DNA of 10,880 nucleotides from NCBI GenBank assembly GCA_021847685.1, contig JAJZQE010000016.1:1-10880 (forward strand). Direction: 5' to 3'. Positions 1 through 5,444 of this stretch are shown here, piece after piece. The DNA comes from a bacterium (GTDB taxonomy: Bacteria; Patescibacteriota; Saccharimonadia; Saccharimonadales; Saccharimonadaceae). The number at the start of each line of letters is the position of its first letter. Position 1 is the first letter of the stretch. A model generated the notes under the pieces. It had not been told where the DNA came from, did no database searches, and saw nothing but the letters and a program-made list of their open reading frames with translations. A program made the position numbers and the translations under genes.

Positions 1-486
1 GTATTCGCTAATCAAGCTATTAGCCAGTTGGCCGCTGGTAATTTTAATCATGTAATCGTTGTTGCTAATGCCGTCGTTATAAAGATTAACACCACCAAAC
101 GAATAAACGGTATCGTCGACGATACACCATTTGATATGAGTTCGCCCGCTAACAAGGGTAGCGTGAGTTCGTCCAAGCCAAGTAAATTTGACGCCACTTT
201 TGATAAGGCTTTTTCTCATTAAAGCCATTTTACGTGATGATTTTGATCGGTATCTGCCGGGCATAATAATGCCCCCAAGCTCCAGATAAGTAAAAATATC
301 GGCAGCGACTTCAACCTCAACACCTCGACTGGCCGCAGTACATAAGGCCTCGACGATGACATCGGTTGAGTCGTCGCTACCAATCACCATGGTAATCAGT
401 GAAACCCGTTTTTTGGCGTTGCGAATATGATCAGTGGCATCACTAATATAATCGGTTGGTAAAAGCAGGCTGGATTGTACGGGCAT
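1..486 (-). CDS. Phospholipase D-like (HKD) protein, N-terminal part, cut by window edge
   Basis: An open frame reads leftwards from ATG at 486-484 to the window edge (162 codons, no stop). Residues 117-134 carry a complete PLD catalytic motif: H117-x-K119-x4-D124-x6-G131-G132-x-N134. This is the HxK(x)4D(x)6G(S/G)xN signature of the phospholipase D / cardiolipin synthase superfamily. Family members attack phosphodiester bonds through a phospho-His intermediate; most have two such motifs, and the second, if present, lies outside the window. No signal peptide or transmembrane segment is visible at the N-terminus; residues 25-35 and 55-66 look like the usual beta strands. The start is chosen because a TATAAT box ends 9 nt upstream and there is no Shine-Dalgarno sequence, which suggests a leaderless message. 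It is divergent from ppa. Cardiolipin/phosphatidyl transferase, nuclease or another PLD activity cannot be separated from this fragment. Confidence 0.85.
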   Translation of the reverse strand, partial: MPVQSSLLLPTDYISDATDHIRNAKKRVSLITMVIGSDDSTDVIVEALCTAASRGVEVEVAADIFTYLELGGIIMPGRYRSKSSRKMALMRKSLIKSGVKFTWLGRTHATLVSGRTHIKWCIVDDTVYSFGGVNLYNDGISNNDYMIKITSGQLANSLISEY

Positions 487-495
487 ATTACTATC

Positions 496-525
496 ATTAT
501 ATCCTGCCTGGCTAAAAACTGGTAA
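496..525 (-). promoter_or_regulatory. Promoter of the PLD-like gene, probably leaderless
   Basis: On the minus strand, TTACCA (525-520) is followed after 18 nt by a perfect TATAAT (501-496). The box ends 9 nt before the ATG at 486. A transcription start 6-8 nt downstream of the box would leave at most a few untranslated bases, and no Shine-Dalgarno sequence fits. Confidence 0.6.
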
Positions 526-533
526 ACTAAAGC

Positions 534-551
534 TATAGTAAGACAAAGGAG
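534..551 (+). promoter_or_regulatory. ppa -10 box and Shine-Dalgarno
   Basis: TATAGT at 534-539 is a plausible -10 box, but no good -35 is found 16-19 nt upstream. AAGGAG at 546-551 lies 9 nt before the ATG at 561 and fixes that start. Only 74 bp separate ppa from the divergent PLD-like gene, so the two promoters are packed almost on top of each other. Confidence 0.5.
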
Positions 552-560
552 AATGCCCAC

Positions 561-1091
561 ATGGCAGATTTTAACCAGATTTTGACACCAGGCGATGTCG
601 ATAGCGGTATTATTAATGTAGTAATCGAGATTCCGCAAGGCAGTAATCATAAAATTGAGTGGGACCGTGAACGAGCCGCTTTTAAGTTAGACCGAGTTGA
701 GCCGATTATTTTTGCTAAACCAACTAACTATGGTTTTATTCCTCAGACAATTGACGAAGACGGCGATGAGCTTGACGCGCTTGTTATTACCAACCAACCG
801 CTTAGTACTGGTATTTTTTTAAAGGCAAAAGTTATTGGTGTTTTGAAATTTGTCGATGACGGGGAAGTTGATGATAAGGTCGTCGTCGTGCCCGCCGATG
901 ACCGCCAGACTGGCGACGCTATTAATAGCCTTGATGACTTAAATGCACAACTTAAAAACCAAATCGAGCACCACTTTAATCACTACAAGGACCTTAAAAA
1001 ACCAGGTTCAACTGTTGTTAAAGGCTGGGGCGATGTTAACGAGGCTAAGGCGATTATTCGGGCTTCAATCGATCGTTGGAATAACCGCTAA
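561..1091 (+). CDS. ppa: Inorganic pyrophosphatase, family I
   Basis: Hydrolyses pyrophosphate to two phosphates in the cytoplasm, pulling nucleic acid, tRNA-charging and activation reactions forward. The 176-residue length is typical of bacterial family I enzymes. The family signature D-G-D-E-L-D lies at 67-72, preceded by the NYGFIPQT segment at 56-63. Other expected active-site residues are present: E23, K31 and E33 near the N-terminus, an acidic stretch D99-D105 followed by K106, and Y142-K143. The metal- and phosphate-binding set therefore looks intact. A strong AAGGAG sequence 9 nt upstream supports the start. The gene ends 6 nt before the stop of the convergent YfiH-family gene, and a hairpin inside that neighbour's 3' end could serve as its terminator. 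Confidence 0.96.
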   Translation: MADFNQILTPGDVDSGIINVVIEIPQGSNHKIEWDRERAAFKLDRVEPIIFAKPTNYGFIPQTIDEDGDELDALVITNQPLSTGIFLKAKVIGVLKFVDDGEVDDKVVVVPADDRQTGDAINSLDDLNAQLKNQIEHHFNHYKDLKKPGSTVVKGWGDVNEAKAIIRASIDRWNNR

Positions 1092-1097
1092 GATTAT

Positions 1098-1772
1098 TTA
1101 CGGTTTCATCATAGCGACGACGGCATAGCGACCGTCGTCGTTTTGTCTGCCAGCTAAAAATTCACTATGTGAATAATAGCGTGGGTCGGTGCTGGTGTCG
1201 GCGGGATTGTCGTTAATGTTGGCGTCTAATATGCCGACGCTTCGAAATTGTTCAAAGACGACGTCTTTCATTGAGCGGTTGTTAAATGCAAATAATGGGT
1301 AGTGCTGCTGACCAGGCGCGCCGGTCATCCAAATTGATATATCGGCTGGATTTGCTTCATAGCGCTGAACTAAATATTCAATTGAGGCGCTGGCGCCAAA
1401 TTGTTCAAGGCTGTGCCTACCGATATGTGACAACATTAAAATATTTTGTTTTTTATCAAAAATTGCCGCACCGATGCAGTCGGCCAGAGGCAAAAATAAA
1501 GCTTGGCCGGGTAATTTGGTAATCAAGGCGTCGGCAGGTTGGCCGTCACCATTAAACATACCGTCGCCTAGACTTGTGTTATCGACTTCACGGTAGCGAC
1601 AATAATCATTGCCGCCATAAGTGACGATTACTCGGGTTGAATTTTGTGGCGTAATGTCATATTTGGCTAAAAATGCTTGACGATTATTTAAGACCTCGGC
1701 CTTATTAGACTGATCTTGGCTTATCGCCATATTGCCGTCTTTAGTGGTGGAAATTCCAAAAATAAGTTGCAT
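1098..1772 (-). CDS. YfiH/PgeF (DUF152) family protein, divergent
   Basis: 224 residues that resemble the YfiH/YlmD/FAMIN family (once called multicopper polyphenol oxidases, now known as purine nucleoside enzymes and, in E. coli, a peptidoglycan-precursor editing enzyme). The diagnostic core is visible: a DALIT strand near 81-85, L-A-D-C at 96-99 with the zinc-binding/catalytic cysteine, S-H-I-G-R-H at 115-120 in place of the usual HAGWRG, and a C-terminal D-R-Y-Y-S-H-S / G-R-Y-A-V-V-A block at about 196-220. The usual first histidine, in a QVHG-like motif before the DAL strand, is not evident; the corresponding stretch reads VTYGGNDY. The start overlaps the rel stop (TAATG, 1774-1770) and there is no Shine-Dalgarno sequence, so translation is probably coupled to rel. 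Family assignment is fairly safe; substrate and activity are not. Confidence 0.75.
   Translation of the reverse strand: MQLIFGISTTKDGNMAISQDQSNKAEVLNNRQAFLAKYDITPQNSTRVIVTYGGNDYCRYREVDNTSLGDGMFNGDGQPADALITKLPGQALFLPLADCIGAAIFDKKQNILMLSHIGRHSLEQFGASASIEYLVQRYEANPADISIWMTGAPGQQHYPLFAFNNRSMKDVVFEQFRSVGILDANINDNPADTSTDPRYYSHSEFLAGRQNDDGRYAVVAMMKP
1115..1144 (+). terminator. Putative intrinsic terminator of ppa, inside the convergent gene
   Basis: CGACGACGG (1115-1123) pairs perfectly with CCGTCGTCG (1132-1140) around an 8-nt loop and is followed by TTTT (1141-1144). It sits 23 nt after the ppa stop, within the last codons of the convergent YfiH-family gene. The T tract is short, so efficiency is uncertain. 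There is no T tract for the opposite direction. Confidence 0.55.
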
Positions 1773-3310
1773 TATTTTGATTTTCGACGCGATGTTTTTT
1801 GTCTAATAATATGAGCGGCACTACTTATGGTTCTAATTATGCCCAGCTCTTTTAACTGCGAGCGTAGCTTTTGTTTTGCATGAGTCGTTTTGACTAGTTC
1901 AAGCCAATCCTGTTTTGGCGACGATATTTTGCGAGTTACTACCTCGACAACGTCGCCGTTACTTAACGGTTTGTCAAAAGGATGAATCTTGCCGTTAACT
2001 CGAAAACTGTAGGTGTGTTTGGCGATGTCGCTGTGAACCATATAGGCAAAATCAAGCGGTAGGGCGCCTTCGGGTAGATTATAGATGTCACCCTTTGGCG
2101 AATAGACAAATATACGGTTGCCAAAAATATCGATGTTGAGCTGCTCGGTCGAGATCTCTTCGTTATTGCGTAAACGCGTCGCAATATCCTGGAGCTGCGT
2201 AATCCATTGCATCTGTGCTGGTAGGGTTGAGGCTCGCTTCTTTTTGATATAATCATTGGTGCTTTTTTGCTCGTGATAATGAAAGCCAGCCGCCAAGCCA
2301 CGCTCGGCAAATTCGTGCATCGTATAAGTCCTAATTTGAAACTCGACAATTTGCTTGGTGGGCGTGATGACGGTTGTATGTAAACTTTGGTAGCCGTTTG
2401 GCTTTGGTACGGCAATGTAATCCTTGATACGAGTAATCATTGGCTGGTACATAGTGTGCAGCAAGCCAAGGACGCGATAACAATCCTCCTTGGTCTCGAC
2501 AATTATCCGAAGTGCCATTAAGTCATAGATATCGTCGATGTTGCCATCAACTTTTTTAAGCTTCTGGTACAGGCTATAGATACTTTTGACACGACCATTG
2601 ATTTCGGATTTAACTTTGTGTTTTTCAAGTTCAGCCGAGACCTCAGTCCGCACGATACCGAGTTTGCGGGTACTTTTGCCCAGTCGTTTCTTCATAATGT
2701 TTTTCAGACGGTTATATTCGGTCGGGTCTAAAAAGCTAAAGGCTAACTCTTCGATTTGGACACGGACACGACCCATTCCTAGCCGATCGGCAATCGGCGC
2801 AAAGACTTCCAGTGATTCACGGGCAATTTTAACCTGCTTATCGTGCGGCATGTACTGCAAGGTTGATAAGTTGTGTAGGCGGTCGGCAAGTTTGATAATA
2901 ATGACGCGCACGTCTTGGCCGACGGCAATGAGTAGCTTTGATAGGTTGTCCTTGGTCTGTGGCAAATAGTTGGCCAAATCTTGCATACCCGAACGCGCCT
3001 TCGAAACCTTCGTGACGCCGTCAACTAAAAAGGCGACACCGTGGCCAAACAGTGACTCAATCTCATCTAGGGTTGCTTCGGTATCCTCGACAGTATCGTG
3101 TAGCACGCCAGCTAGGACGCTATCGATATCCATGCCCCACTGAATCAACAAGTCGGCGACAGCTAATGGGTGCGAGATGTAGGGGTCGCCACTTTTGCGT
3201 TTTTGGCCATTGTGCGCTTTGGTCGCGAAATCAATCGCATGCTCAAGTTCAAGTAATTGATCCTCCTCGTAATAAGGGTGGGCATTCTCGAGTAGCTCTT
3301 TTTTACGCAT
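1772..3310 (-). CDS. rel: Bifunctional (p)ppGpp synthetase/hydrolase, Rel/SpoT type, short C-terminus
   Basis: Makes and degrades (p)ppGpp, the stringent-response alarmone. Numbering from ATG at 3310 (512 aa): the HD hydrolase domain spans about 20-190 with H47, H71-D72 and E75-D76 (the HDxxED motif) and L-A-D-R at 141-144. The synthetase domain spans about 225-345 with N-G-R at 238-240, R-I-K-D at 294-297, KPNGYQSLH at 303-311 and E323 in VEFQIRT. The RxKD form is the one seen in bifunctional Rel/SpoT rather than synthetase-only RelA. A TGS domain follows at about 395-460. The protein then stops after a short basic tail, lacking the zinc-finger and ACT/RRM domains of typical proteins of about 730 aa. 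A longer in-frame start at 3487 is rejected because it would run through the promoter and overlap gap. The first gene of a two-gene operon with the YfiH-family protein. Confidence 0.93.
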   Translation of the reverse strand: MRKKELLENAHPYYEEDQLLELEHAIDFATKAHNGQKRKSGDPYISHPLAVADLLIQWGMDIDSVLAGVLHDTVEDTEATLDEIESLFGHGVAFLVDGVTKVSKARSGMQDLANYLPQTKDNLSKLLIAVGQDVRVIIIKLADRLHNLSTLQYMPHDKQVKIARESLEVFAPIADRLGMGRVRVQIEELAFSFLDPTEYNRLKNIMKKRLGKSTRKLGIVRTEVSAELEKHKVKSEINGRVKSIYSLYQKLKKVDGNIDDIYDLMALRIIVETKEDCYRVLGLLHTMYQPMITRIKDYIAVPKPNGYQSLHTTVITPTKQIVEFQIRTYTMHEFAERGLAAGFHYHEQKSTNDYIKKKRASTLPAQMQWITQLQDIATRLRNNEEISTEQLNIDIFGNRIFVYSPKGDIYNLPEGALPLDFAYMVHSDIAKHTYSFRVNGKIHPFDKPLSNGDVVEVVTRKISSPKQDWLELVKTTHAKQKLRSQLKELGIIRTISSAAHIIRQKTSRRKSK

Positions 3311-3320
3311 TGTACTACTT

Positions 3321-3326
3321 AGTATA
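3321..3326 (-). promoter_or_regulatory. rel -10 box, probably leaderless
   Basis: TATACT on the minus strand (3326-3321) ends 10 nt before the rel ATG at 3310. No convincing -35 is seen at 16-18 nt, and no Shine-Dalgarno sequence precedes the start. The position suggests a very short or absent leader. Confidence 0.45.
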
Positions 3327-3335
3327 CGATAAATT

Positions 3336-3364
3336 TTGTCCAATTTCTGCCAGTCGTATATACT
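3336..3364 (+). promoter_or_regulatory. gap promoter
   Basis: TTGTCC (3336-3341), a 17-nt spacer and TATACT (3359-3364) form a good sigma70-type promoter. Transcription would start near 3371, giving a leader of about 34 nt that contains AAGGAG at 3391-3396, 8 nt before the gap ATG. The promoter lies back to back with that of rel in a 94-bp gap. Confidence 0.65.
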
Positions 3365-3404
3365 ATAAAAGATATAACGGTAATGCTTACAAGGAGCTGA
3401 CTGA

Positions 3405-4421
3405 ATGAGCCGAACGAAAATTGGAATCAATGGTTTTGGGCGAATTGGGCGTAATGCCTTCAAGATTGCGTTTGAACGGAGTGACATCGAAATTGCTGCG
3501 ATTAATGACCTGACGGATACAAAAACTTTAGCTTACCTGTTAAAACATGACAGCAATTATGGCCTTTATGGGCACGACGTCAGCTTTGACGATGACGGCA
3601 TTATCGTGAACGGCGCGCACGTGCGAGTTTGTGCTGAAAAAGACCCATCGGCTTTACCATGGGGTGAGCTGGGTGTCGAAGTTGTAATTGAGTCAACCGG
3701 TCGTTTTACTAAAAAAGAGGATGCCCAGATGCACATCAGGGCGGGTGCAAAGCGCGTCGTGATCAGTGGTCCAAGTAAGAGTGAAGATGTTGATACGATT
3801 GTTTATGGCGCCAATGATGACGCCATCGAAGGTTCGACTGATGTTATTAGTAACGCCAGCTGTACGACTAACTCGCTTGGCGCTGTGATGGCAATCTTGG
3901 ATGCTGAGTTTGGGGTCGAGAAGTCGCTGCTGACGACGGTTCATAGCTACACTGCCAGCCAGGCGCTGCAAGATGCGCCCAACAAAGATTTGCGCGAAGG
4001 TCGCAATGCTGCCGAAAATATTGTTCCCACGACAACCGGGGCAGCGATAGCCGTCACAAAAACTTTGCCGCAGCTGGTTGGTAAGTTTGACGGCTTAAGT
4101 ATTCGTGTCCCAACGCCAGTCGTCTCGATTAGTGATATCACGGTTTTGCTAGGTCGCGATACTACCGTTGAAGAAATTAATGAAGTCTTTAAAAAAGCCG
4201 CCGCAGAGCCGTTTTACCAAGGTATTTTAGGTGTGAGCGAGGAGCCACTGGTCAGCCGTGATTATATCGGCAATAGTCATTCTGGCATCGTCGATTTACC
4301 ACTGACCAAGGTTGTTGGCGGTAATTTAGCTAAAATCATGGTTTGGTACGACAACGAATGGGGTTATAGCAACCGCCTTGTCGAATTAGTGGCTGATCTT
4401 GGTAAGACGCTTAATCGTTAA
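3405..4421 (+). CDS. gap: Glyceraldehyde-3-phosphate dehydrogenase
   Basis: Oxidises and phosphorylates glyceraldehyde-3-P to 1,3-bisphosphoglycerate in lower glycolysis. The length (338 aa) is typical. The N-terminal Rossmann motif INGFGRIGR is at 8-16, the catalytic block S-N-A-S-C-T-T-N at 149-156 gives nucleophile C153, and H180 in TTVHSYT is the general base. The C-terminal signature WYDNEWGYS is intact. An Asp follows the second strand (A-I-N-D-L), as in NAD-using enzymes, but the pair that is usually Leu-Pro in NAD-specific enzymes reads Ala-Pro here (QDAPNKDLR), so cofactor preference is open. The start is supported by AAGGAG 8 nt upstream and a clear promoter. It is monocistronic: no plus-strand terminator with a T tract follows, although two GC hairpins do (4439-4452, 4482-4505). 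Confidence 0.97.
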   Translation: MSRTKIGINGFGRIGRNAFKIAFERSDIEIAAINDLTDTKTLAYLLKHDSNYGLYGHDVSFDDDGIIVNGAHVRVCAEKDPSALPWGELGVEVVIESTGRFTKKEDAQMHIRAGAKRVVISGPSKSEDVDTIVYGANDDAIEGSTDVISNASCTTNSLGAVMAILDAEFGVEKSLLTTVHSYTASQALQDAPNKDLREGRNAAENIVPTTTGAAIAVTKTLPQLVGKFDGLSIRVPTPVVSISDITVLLGRDTTVEEINEVFKKAAAEPFYQGILGVSEEPLVSRDYIGNSHSGIVDLPLTKVVGGNLAKIMVWYDNEWGYSNRLVELVADLGKTLNR

Positions 4422-4433
4422 TATTTAGGTATT

Positions 4434-4452
4434 AAAAAAGCCCCGATGGGCT
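4434..4452 (-). terminator. Intrinsic terminator of the membrane-protein cassette
   Basis: On the minus strand, AGCCC (4452-4448) pairs with GGGCT (4443-4439) around a 4-nt loop, followed directly by a T6 tract (4439-4434). It lies about 60 nt past the stop of the 115-aa membrane protein. It has no T tract on the plus strand, so it is not an obvious terminator for gap. Confidence 0.75.
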
Positions 4453-4481
4453 GCATGATCTCTGTAGTAAGGTTGTTGAGT

Positions 4482-4505
4482 GGGGAGGGGGCGAACCCCC
4501 TCCCC
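4482..4505. other. Perfect 10-bp GC hairpin with tetraloop
   Basis: GGGGAGGGGG (4482-4491) pairs with CCCCCTCCCC (4496-4505) around CGAA. Read on the minus strand, the loop is TTCG, which gives a UUCG tetraloop in the RNA. It starts 6 nt after the stop of the membrane-protein gene, in that message's 3' UTR, upstream of the terminator. It could protect the 3' end or block read-through of gap transcription from the other side; there is no T tract next to it. Confidence 0.7.
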
Positions 4506-4506
4506 T

Positions 4507-4869
4507 GCACCTCAGCTGCGACTTTCCGAAGCCACCTTCCGTTTTGGGGAAAGGTTTGGGAAAGCGCTTACTAGCAGCATGACCACCCAGATGATGGGCG
4601 CCGTGATTGAGCCCAACATGGCCCAGAACACAGTCGTCACACCTACGGGTGTGTGCTGCAGGATGGCCCATACTGTGACCATCGCAATCAGCAGCGAGAT
4701 TCCACTGGCGAAGCTGAAGGCCAGGCCGGCGGACGTATGCCCTAGGCGGAATGCTGCCATTGCTGCGATCAAGATCAGGACTGCCACGACGGCAATTCCG
4801 ATGACGCCCTGGGTTGAGAGGTGAAACGGTCCATATGTGTGAATCATGGTCGAGTCCATTCTGAGGTGC
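4507..4869. repeat. 9-bp inverted repeat bracketing the membrane-protein gene
   Basis: GCACCTCAG at 4507-4515 and its exact reverse complement CTGAGGTGC at 4861-4869 sit at the stop codon and 1 nt upstream of the ATG of the 115-aa gene. In the mRNA the two could pair, joining the start region to the stop region. The same 8-mer GCACCTCA also occurs at 4876-4883, forming the local leader hairpin. Confidence 0.55.
4512..4859 (-). CDS. Small three-helix membrane protein, not recognised
   Basis: 115 residues of unknown function. Three strongly hydrophobic segments are plain: about residues 18-40, 46-68 and 74-101. The short N-terminus is MDSTMIHTYG, and the C-terminal tail is polar and basic (NLSPKRKVASESRS). 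By the positive-inside rule the tail is probably cytoplasmic. No catalytic motif is seen. The coding strand is supported by the clean helix pattern, a near-consensus promoter upstream and a terminator downstream on the same strand. Codon use differs from neighbouring genes: by hand count about 80 of 115 codons end in G or C, with CTG, ATC and GCC favoured where neighbours use TTA, ATT and GCT. This may mean transfer or a special expression class. An in-frame TGA lies 10 codons before the ATG, with no alternative start between. The only Shine-Dalgarno-like sequence (GAGGTG) lies about 18 nt upstream, inside a hairpin. Confidence 0.7.
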   Translation of the reverse strand: MDSTMIHTYGPFHLSTQGVIGIAVVAVLILIAAMAAFRLGHTSAGLAFSFASGISLLIAMVTVWAILQHTPVGVTTVFWAMLGSITAPIIWVVMLLVSAFPNLSPKRKVASESRS

Positions 4870-4883
4870 GCTTCCGCACCTCA
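4862..4883 (-). promoter_or_regulatory. Leader hairpin that hides the possible ribosome site of the membrane gene
   Basis: TGAGGTGCG (4883-4875 on the minus strand) pairs with CGCACCTCA (4870-4862), nine base pairs around a 4-nt loop, ending 2 nt before the ATG at 4859. GAGGTG, the only Shine-Dalgarno-like sequence, is in the 5' arm. Upstream in the same leader, CCACCTTT (about 4905-4898) is also complementary to this GGTG-containing stretch. Control of translation is inferred. Confidence 0.5.
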
Positions 4884-4917
4884 ATCGTTGTTTGTTCGAA
4901 AGGTGGGACGTACTACA

Positions 4918-4946
4918 AATATAGCACATTTAAGCACAATTGTCAA
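4918..4946 (-). promoter_or_regulatory. Near-consensus promoter of the membrane-protein cassette
   Basis: On the minus strand, a perfect TTGACA (4946-4941), a spacer of exactly 17 nt and TATATT (4923-4918), with TG one base before the -10 (extended -10). This is the strongest promoter in the window. It predicts a start near 4911 and a leader of about 50 nt before the ATG at 4859. Confidence 0.8.
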
Positions 4947-4959
4947 TGTCGGCACTTTT

Positions 4960-4988
4960 TTGCGCAAATTTTCGATATCGCTTATACT
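4960..4988 (+). promoter_or_regulatory. Promoter of the pentose-phosphate operon, leaderless start
   Basis: TTGCGC (4960-4965), a 17-nt spacer and TATACT (4983-4988). The box ends only 6 nt before the rpiB ATG at 4995, so the predicted transcription start coincides with the A of the ATG. There is no Shine-Dalgarno sequence. It is divergent from the membrane-cassette promoter, with the two -35 boxes 13 nt apart. Confidence 0.7.
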
Positions 4989-4994
4989 TAAACC

Positions 4995-5444
4995 ATGAAG
5001 ATATATCTAGGCAGCGACCATCGGGGCTTTCACTTAAAACAACAAGTTTTTGCATACTTGGCAAAACACGGCTATGAGGTTGAGGATGTTGGTGACAATG
5101 TGCTGGACCCCAACGACGATTTTCCAGAATTTGCTCAGGCAGCGGCTTTAAAAGTACTGGGTAGTGACGATAAAGACCCACGGGCTATTTTGTTATGTGG
5201 CGGCGGTCAAGGTATGGCGATGGCGGCTAATCGGTTTCACGGTATCAGGGCCAGCGTCATTTGGGATGCTTATGAGGCCAAGATGACCAGAAATGACAAC
5301 GACAGTAATGTTTTATGTTTGCCCGCTCGGGTACTGGAAGAGGATGATAAAGCTTGGCAGGGTATCCTTGAAACCTGGCTATCAACGCCATTTGCAACGG
5401 CTGCTCGTTTTAAGAGGCGCAACGCCCAGATTGACGAATTGTAA
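4995..5444 (+). CDS. rpiB: Ribose-5-phosphate isomerase B (RpiB/LacAB family)
   Basis: Interconverts ribose-5-P and ribulose-5-P in the non-oxidative pentose phosphate pathway. The length (149 aa) is usual for the family. The N-terminal G-S-D-H-R-G-F at 6-12 gives the family Asp-His pair (D8, H9), and L-C-G-G-G-Q-G-M at 67-74 holds the cysteine (C68) of the usual CGTGIG loop. N-V-L-C-L-P-A-R at 105-112 matches the NVLALGxR block. Two deviations stand out: the loop Thr after the Cys-Gly is Gly, and the usual RxHNDANVL segment reads RNDNDSNVL, which appears to replace the active-site histidine with Asp. The start is fixed by the promoter, whose -10 ends 6 nt upstream. The stop overlaps the rpe start (TAATG, 5442-5446). 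Another aldose-ketose isomerase activity is possible, but the next genes favour RpiB. Confidence 0.85.
   Translation: MKIYLGSDHRGFHLKQQVFAYLAKHGYEVEDVGDNVLDPNDDFPEFAQAAALKVLGSDDKDPRAILLCGGGQGMAMAANRFHGIRASVIWDAYEAKMTRNDNDSNVLCLPARVLEEDDKAWQGILETWLSTPFATAARFKRRNAQIDEL

Noticed and set aside
28..222. A 64-aa plus-strand frame at the left edge
   Set aside because: It is antisense to the PLD-like gene, which has a complete HKD motif in the same interval, and has no supporting signals.
3052..3408. A 118-aa plus-strand frame ending at the gap start
   Set aside because: It is antisense to the HD domain of rel, has an arginine-rich low-quality composition and overlaps the gap promoter.
3311..3487. 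N-terminal extension of rel to an upstream in-frame ATG at 3487
   Set aside because: It would run through the divergent promoters and overlap the first 80 bases of gap on the other strand. The extension is basic and unlike Rel N-termini, and a -10 box lies just before the ATG at 3310.
4480..4824. A 114-aa plus-strand frame antisense to the membrane protein
   Set aside because: No promoter or Shine-Dalgarno sequence fits it. It starts inside the GC hairpin and its composition is what the complement of a GC-ending membrane gene gives.
4434..4911. The GC-rich, hairpin-rich minus-strand transcript as a structural RNA (tmRNA or RNase P RNA)
   Set aside because: I found none of the conserved sequence blocks of these RNAs, and most of the length is taken by a coherent reading frame with three transmembrane helices.
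4432..4929. A longer 165-aa open frame on the minus strand over the membrane-protein gene
   Set aside because: It is in another frame, rich in Pro, Gly, Arg, Ser and His with no domain pattern, crosses the terminator and starts at the -10 box of the promoter. The 115-aa frame has clean membrane helices.
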